From Asterella californica (taxonomy: Eukaryota > Streptophyta > Marchantiopsida > Marchantiales > Aytoniaceae), in the NCBI GenBank assembly GCA_036924285.1, contig JAYKYS010000012.1, positions 4,588,001 to 4,652,000 on the forward strand: DNA of 64,000 nt. Reading direction: 5' to 3'. Below the pieces are notes generated by a model. It searched no databases and had not been told where the DNA came from. It saw nothing but the letters and a program-made list of their open reading frames with translations. Position numbers and translations under genes: made by a program. Of the stretch, positions 59,399-64,000 are shown piece after piece (positions within the stretch are counted from its first letter, which is position 1; every line of letters starts with the position of its first letter).

Positions 59399-62300
59399 TG
59401 AGTACTGCTAGAATGTGACACCACTAAACGGTCCATAGCTACACTTGCTTCAGCATGCTATATTCAATAAATGACATCCTCTAATGATGGTCATGTTGTG
59501 TCGAGACTCGAGCGAGTCTTTCATAAATGACTCGATACGGCGGCTAGCAAAGTTTATGTGTCAAAGCAAAACCTCATGGAATAAATTAAACCCCTATTGT
59601 GAAGAAGAAAAGAAATAATCAATCAAAAGAATATTTCTTTTCTCCTCACAATGTAGTTGAAACTGAAACAAATCCAATCGTTGAAGTAAAATGAGGAAAT
59701 TATTTTGAGCTTGGAAAGTGAAGCACAATGATATATCTCATTTACAAGCTAAGAAAAGGTCTAGGTTACTTTTTAGACAAAACCAAAAGATGAAAATAAT
59801 GTTCAAAGTTCTATAAATTTAGAAATATCTAAATATTTTACATATTATGTTAAACATCAATTTTGCTCAGATTTACATCTTTTCTTGACACTTTCACGCC
59901 GTAGATATGTTAGGATGGAAAACTGAGAACAGCCGCTAACAACAACCAGGTATTTGCTAATGAGTTTCTATTTTGAGGTCACTCAACTCTACATCATGGA
60001 GGATCAAAAAGTGATACATTCTAAAATATCATGAATTTTAGAGTTCATATGAAAAAAATTTGAAATATTTATAATAATTTCTAAAAACTAAAATTAGTAT
60101 AATTTGATGTACAATGTTATACGTTCATGATAAGATCACAAATTTGATGATCAACAAAATAACTATATTAATGTCAAGCAATTTTAATTGTTGATAAGTC
60201 AAGAAGTAAGTATCATTAGATATCTAAAATTTTATATTCTCATTTTAATATTTTATAGTAAATCTTACATAAAAAATGTTCGTCATAAAAAGCTGAAAAC
60301 AAGATTATCGTCAAGAGAAGAACAATCTTTAAACTCCAAAGGCTGTCCCTTGAATGCAGAGAAATCTATGAGTTACACTGACTTCACTCCTCTAATCTTG
60401 AGGAGCTCATGAATGACAAGAACTACACCATTTTGCTACAAAGTAGTCCATGAACTTCATAGACTGGACGCATTGCTTTGATGTAGTGCAGTCCGTGAAC
60501 TTCCTAGATTATTTCTTTCGATTCAAAGTTGATCAATAACTTCAAGGGCTACATGAGTTTGGTGCAGAGCAGTCCGTGAAATACATGGACTGCACTCCAC
60601 CAATGTGAAACAATACATAGTTTAGACCTCTTTGGTGTAAATTCATCTTTGGAATTCATGCATGGATTATAGTCGAGAAAGTAAATGCACATGAATTTCA
60701 AAAGTTCAAAAAAAAATTCTAAATGATGACTATGAAGTCCTCTCACCCTCATAAACAAGAGTTGGGAAAATTATCATTACAACGCTCTACATGAATTCAA
60801 TCAAAGATGTCACTTGTGTGTAGATTGTTATACAATGATTCTACGTCGAAGTACCCCAAAAAAAGTTTGAAGATAACATTCATGAAAAACTATTTAATAT
60901 TGGATTGGATCTCAAAATATGAAAAAATATGAAAAGACATTAGCTCACAACTCTTAAGTATAGACTCATGGATTCCTCGGTCACGACTCCATATCTTAAG
61001 AATCTTAATTGACGCTGATATTACAAACATAAAACTTTACGAGTGATATAATTTATTTCACTTGTGGCTAGTGAATTATAGGAGGTAATGCTTAAACACA
61101 CTTGCCACAAGAAAAAAGTGATTTTTATCATAATTGATGAATTTACTACATGAAGAAGTATATCACAAACCGAAAAATCATGAAATACTAACAGACATCA
61201 ACAAACAATCAATTATATTAAGATACAAGAATTAATGTGTGGTCATTGATACTAGAAAACATGAGAAGAAGTCTCATTGTGATGTTGTGCTATGACAAGT
61301 CTACTCTCAGTTTCAACAAAAAGAGAAGAATACAACTGAGAATTGCTCAATAAATGAGAAAAATACAAGTGGTTACAACTTTCGATTGTGTTTTTTAAAG
61401 TCAAAATGATTTTCTTAAGCTTGAATCTGTTGACCAGTCCTTTCGAGCTGTCATGTGCAGAATGTTCAAATTGTCGTACAGGACAATTTTTAATCAATTC
61501 AGAGCAACCTTGGATCAATTTTGTAGATACAACCCATGAACCTCATGGAGTGCATAATCGATTTGGCCTTTGCGATCCATGAAGTTCATGGACTGCACCT
61601 TCCTAATTCTGAATAAGATACTCCAAATTGACTGAAAATCACCTCGAGCATTTTGAACAAGATAATCTCAAAAGGGTTAGTCAGAAATGTGAACGTAAAA
61701 AAGTCATCTTGACTTCCAAAGATATGATAAAAGATTTGATCGATAAGTATAATTCATTTATAGTTGTTCTTCATTTGTAGATGAAAGTGAGATTTTGTTT
61801 GACTTGCAATAAGACCACATTAAAGATTCACCACTAACAATATATTTCAAAAATCTATTAGTCATATCAAAGATGTGTCAATCAACCAATTGCTCATAAT
61901 TTTGATAAAGAATGATAAATCATTTCAAATTTATAAAATATTTTGAATCATCACTCGTGACAAGAAAAAGAAGAACCATTTTAGGTCTAAATCCAAAGGT
62001 ACGACACATAGTTGTCTGATCCTTACATCAACATAACGCAATACTTTCCAAAGAAATGTAAAGTTTTATGTGGGAAGAAAAGACCAACTCTCTACAAGCA
62101 AGAAATCGATGTCGTGCGCATACACATCACTACACAACATACATTGCTTTCAGAGATACGTCACCCGTACACATAACACATGGACGATGTCATACACATA
62201 CACAAGTGTACCACAATAATAAACAATATGTTTCTGGAGGAGGTGTGGGTAGCATTACCACCTCGCAACCGTGTACCTGCGAAGGCAGGAGTAGCTCGAG
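59399..62300. other. AT-rich intergenic with repeated palindromic boxes
   Basis: No gene is recognised; the 64-91 codon ORFs lack motifs. Notable are at least five imperfect palindromes of the form gcagtccrtgaactt / catggactgc between 60440 and 61595 (see findings). Confidence 0.5.
60441..61595. repeat. Cluster of gcagtccatgaa-type palindromic boxes
   Basis: Boxes lie at about 60443 (gtccatgaacttcatagac), 60486 (gtgcagtccgtgaacttcc), 60567 (gcagtccgtgaaat then acatggactgc), 61533 (cccatgaacctcatggag) and 61573 (gatccatgaagttcatgg then actgcacc). They share an inverted core tccatga-ag-ttcatgga. Spacing is irregular (40 bp to about 950 bp). Confidence 0.55.
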
Positions 62301-62317
62301 GAAAACCATCTTCCTGG

Positions 62318-64000
62318 ATTGAAGATTTGTGACGCAGGGCTTTCCACAGGCCAGAATCTGAGGACCGAGGGTATTGGTTCGAGAAGAAGATCCAACCTAG
62401 GATCGTGAGCGCGTGGCATGTGCCTAGGAGCACCACTTGTCTTTTCGCGGAAGACAGGCAGGGTAGGAATGGATGGAAGATCGAATCTTACCGGGAGCCG
62501 AAGAAGCGACTTCTGGCGAAGCTGTTTCTGCATCTCTTTCCCAAGGGGAAAGCGTAGAAGACGAGGTACCTGGGAGATCAAGACGTAGAGTTCCTGGAAG
62601 CAGTGTAGGATGAAGGAGTGCCCATCAACTAGGGCGCATACATCCACAATTATGTACAGGCGGAGCTAGCGTACTTGGGTACCCCGACAGGAGGACACTT
62701 GACACCTTTCCTCTGCTACTTGTACGTAGCCATGGGGGATCTTAGGGGAGATCAGTTGGTAGAGTATGGGCCAACAAGGCAACAGGAGGTGAAGGAGGAG
62801 ACCTCGGAAGACGATGACCGAGCAGCAGCCACAACTCCCCCTCCCACTCTAATGACGTAGTTGAGGTCCGGCTCTCATCAGAAGACGCTTATGGTGAGAG
62901 AAGACGAGTCTAGTGGGTTGGAAGACGTCACGCCGTCGAGGAAGATGGGCCCTAGAAGTGTACCTAGGAAGCCCACCTCCCTCATTCATTCAGGATTGGA
63001 GTCGGACTCGGAGGAAGAGCCGCTGAATACCCGATCGGAGCAGAAGACCGCTTCTGCAACACCAAGGAGTCTTCCGAAGACTCCAGAAGACAAGAGAAGA
63101 AGGGATACACCTACTACGATGCGGGGAAGCGCAATGAAGAGGACCGCTTCTGCCTTGGGGAGGGATCTTCCACCCCGGAAGATGAGAAGAGTAGCTTCTT
63201 CTCGTGCGCAGAAGATGAAGACCATAGTGGTGGAAGAGGCATCCTTGCCTCTGGAAGATCAGGTAGAGACCTCCGACCAAGTCGTGGAGATGAGCCTCTC
63301 TTCCGCAAGAAGACGACTGGAGGAGTTCGATGCTTTCTTCCGAGCCGAGATCCAGCCCGCTATGGAGTTTCTGGAGAGAGAGCGAAGGCACAAGAGAGGC
63401 CCTTGCAACATGGATTCGGTCTGCGCACCTTGTTGCGACAGGAAGAAGACCAGAAGAAGACAGAGTCGCTGGAAGCTAGTCTCCGCACCACGGAGAAGCT
63501 CGCAGCAAGATACAAGACGGAAGCTGCCGCTTCTACCAAGGAGCTGGTGCAGCTTCGGAAGAGCAACCAAGAGTTACAGGCGCGTGTACAGCAACGCGAT
63601 AAGGAGGTCCTCTGAGTGCAGGAGAAGATCACTACCCTCGCAGAGAAGAAGATGACTTGGACGACGTAGCGGGAAACCGCAGAAGCGCGAGTTGCAGCTG
63701 AGAAGACGCAGCGGGAAGCAGCGGAGGCTCGTGCACAAGAGATGCTAGCACAGTCGGTGGAAGCGCTTCGCAAGAAGTTTAACTTCACCGCGGGTAGGAA
63801 GTTACTTACCTTGGCTAGAGGATGGGACAACGAGTCCAAGACGGTGTTGGTGGAATGCAGGGAGAGCATGTTCAGGTACTTGGATCGGTAGATAGAGGGA
63901 GTGAAGACACTCTATGATCTTCCCTCGCTTCCGACATCCGCAACTGCATCTTCTCACGCTCCAGCACCATCGACTGGATCCGAGTTGGAGAAGGAGGAGT
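62318..64000 (+). pseudogene. Decayed multi-domain ORF, transposon-like, truncated by window edge
   Basis: One frame can be followed from about 62318 to 63400 through stops at 62330, 62555, 62606, 62630 and 62858. A second frame carries on from about 63400 through 63613, 63667 and 63889 to the edge. Order: a Trp/Arg/Lys-rich globular part ('GYWFEKKIQPRIVSAWH', 'EPKKRLLAKLFLHLFPKG', 'GAYIHNYVQAELAYLG', 'LTPFLCYLYVAMGDL'); an acidic then Lys/Arg/Ser-rich low-complexity linker; then a long coiled coil ('LRKSNQELQARVQQRDKE', 'EARAQEMLAQ'). Four early stops sit where Trp would fit. The layout resembles ORFs carried by plant retrotransposons or repetitive gene families, but I cannot name it. GC and G-rich codons differ sharply from the AT-rich left flank, marking an inserted unit. 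Confidence 0.6.

Noticed and set aside
62986..63869. Several minus-strand ORFs (79-169 codons) at the right end
   Set aside because: They are antisense to the decayed coiled-coil ORF; its biased codons create long mirror frames.

Overview
The window looks like nuclear DNA of a land plant. It is mostly intergenic and dominated by transposable elements. Support for this: chromodomain Ty3/gypsy and Ty1/copia retroelements primed by initiator-Met tRNA, a tRNA-derived SINE, MITEs with PIF/Harbinger-, Mutator- and hAT-type hallmarks, and short TTTAGGG telomere-like runs. A bryophyte (liverwort-like) source is only a guess from the look of the non-repeat sequence. No bacterial operons, rRNA or CRISPR arrays are visible, and no host gene is recognisable with confidence.

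Layout. 1-13 kb: AT-rich and full of old repeats. It holds two ~600 bp arms of a long inverted repeat (about 1.9-2.5 and 8.5-9.1 kb), a hAT-like MITE with an 8-bp duplication, a LINE-like zinc-finger relic and two tRNA-like sequences. 13-17 kb: a heavily mutated minus-strand Ty3/gypsy integrase-chromodomain relic. 20.0-21.6 kb: an internally deleted Ty1/copia element with both LTRs, PBS and polypurine tract. 23.8-24.2 kb: a Tourist/PIF-type MITE with TTA duplications. 26.9-27.6 kb: a tandem duplication. 27.6-42.4 kb: a region poor in recognisable transposons, with several unique perfect palindromes, one unrecognised 145-codon ORF and a possible two-exon 5' end of a minus-strand gene near 41 kb.

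42,400-49,520: the clearest object, a complete chromodomain-bearing Ty3/gypsy retrotransposon on the minus strand. Its two 947-bp LTRs differ at only six positions, and it has a 4-bp target duplication, a tRNA-iMet primer site, gag, and an open 1,191-codon pol reading. Gag is broken by one frameshift and one TAG, so a young element appears to have been disabled recently.

49.5-64 kb: a 374-bp Mutator-type MITE with a 9-bp duplication, a 172-bp minus-strand SINE with A/B boxes, A-tail and a 16-bp duplication, a five-copy ~94-bp tandem array, a cluster of similar imperfect palindromes, and a decayed multi-domain ORF that runs off the right edge. The decayed coding relics share a pattern of stops at positions that look like former Trp codons, as expected from C-to-T decay of methylated repeats.

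The elements do not work together as a pathway. The picture is successive layers of insertion and decay, with non-autonomous elements (MITEs, SINE, deleted copia) depending on enzymes not encoded intact here.
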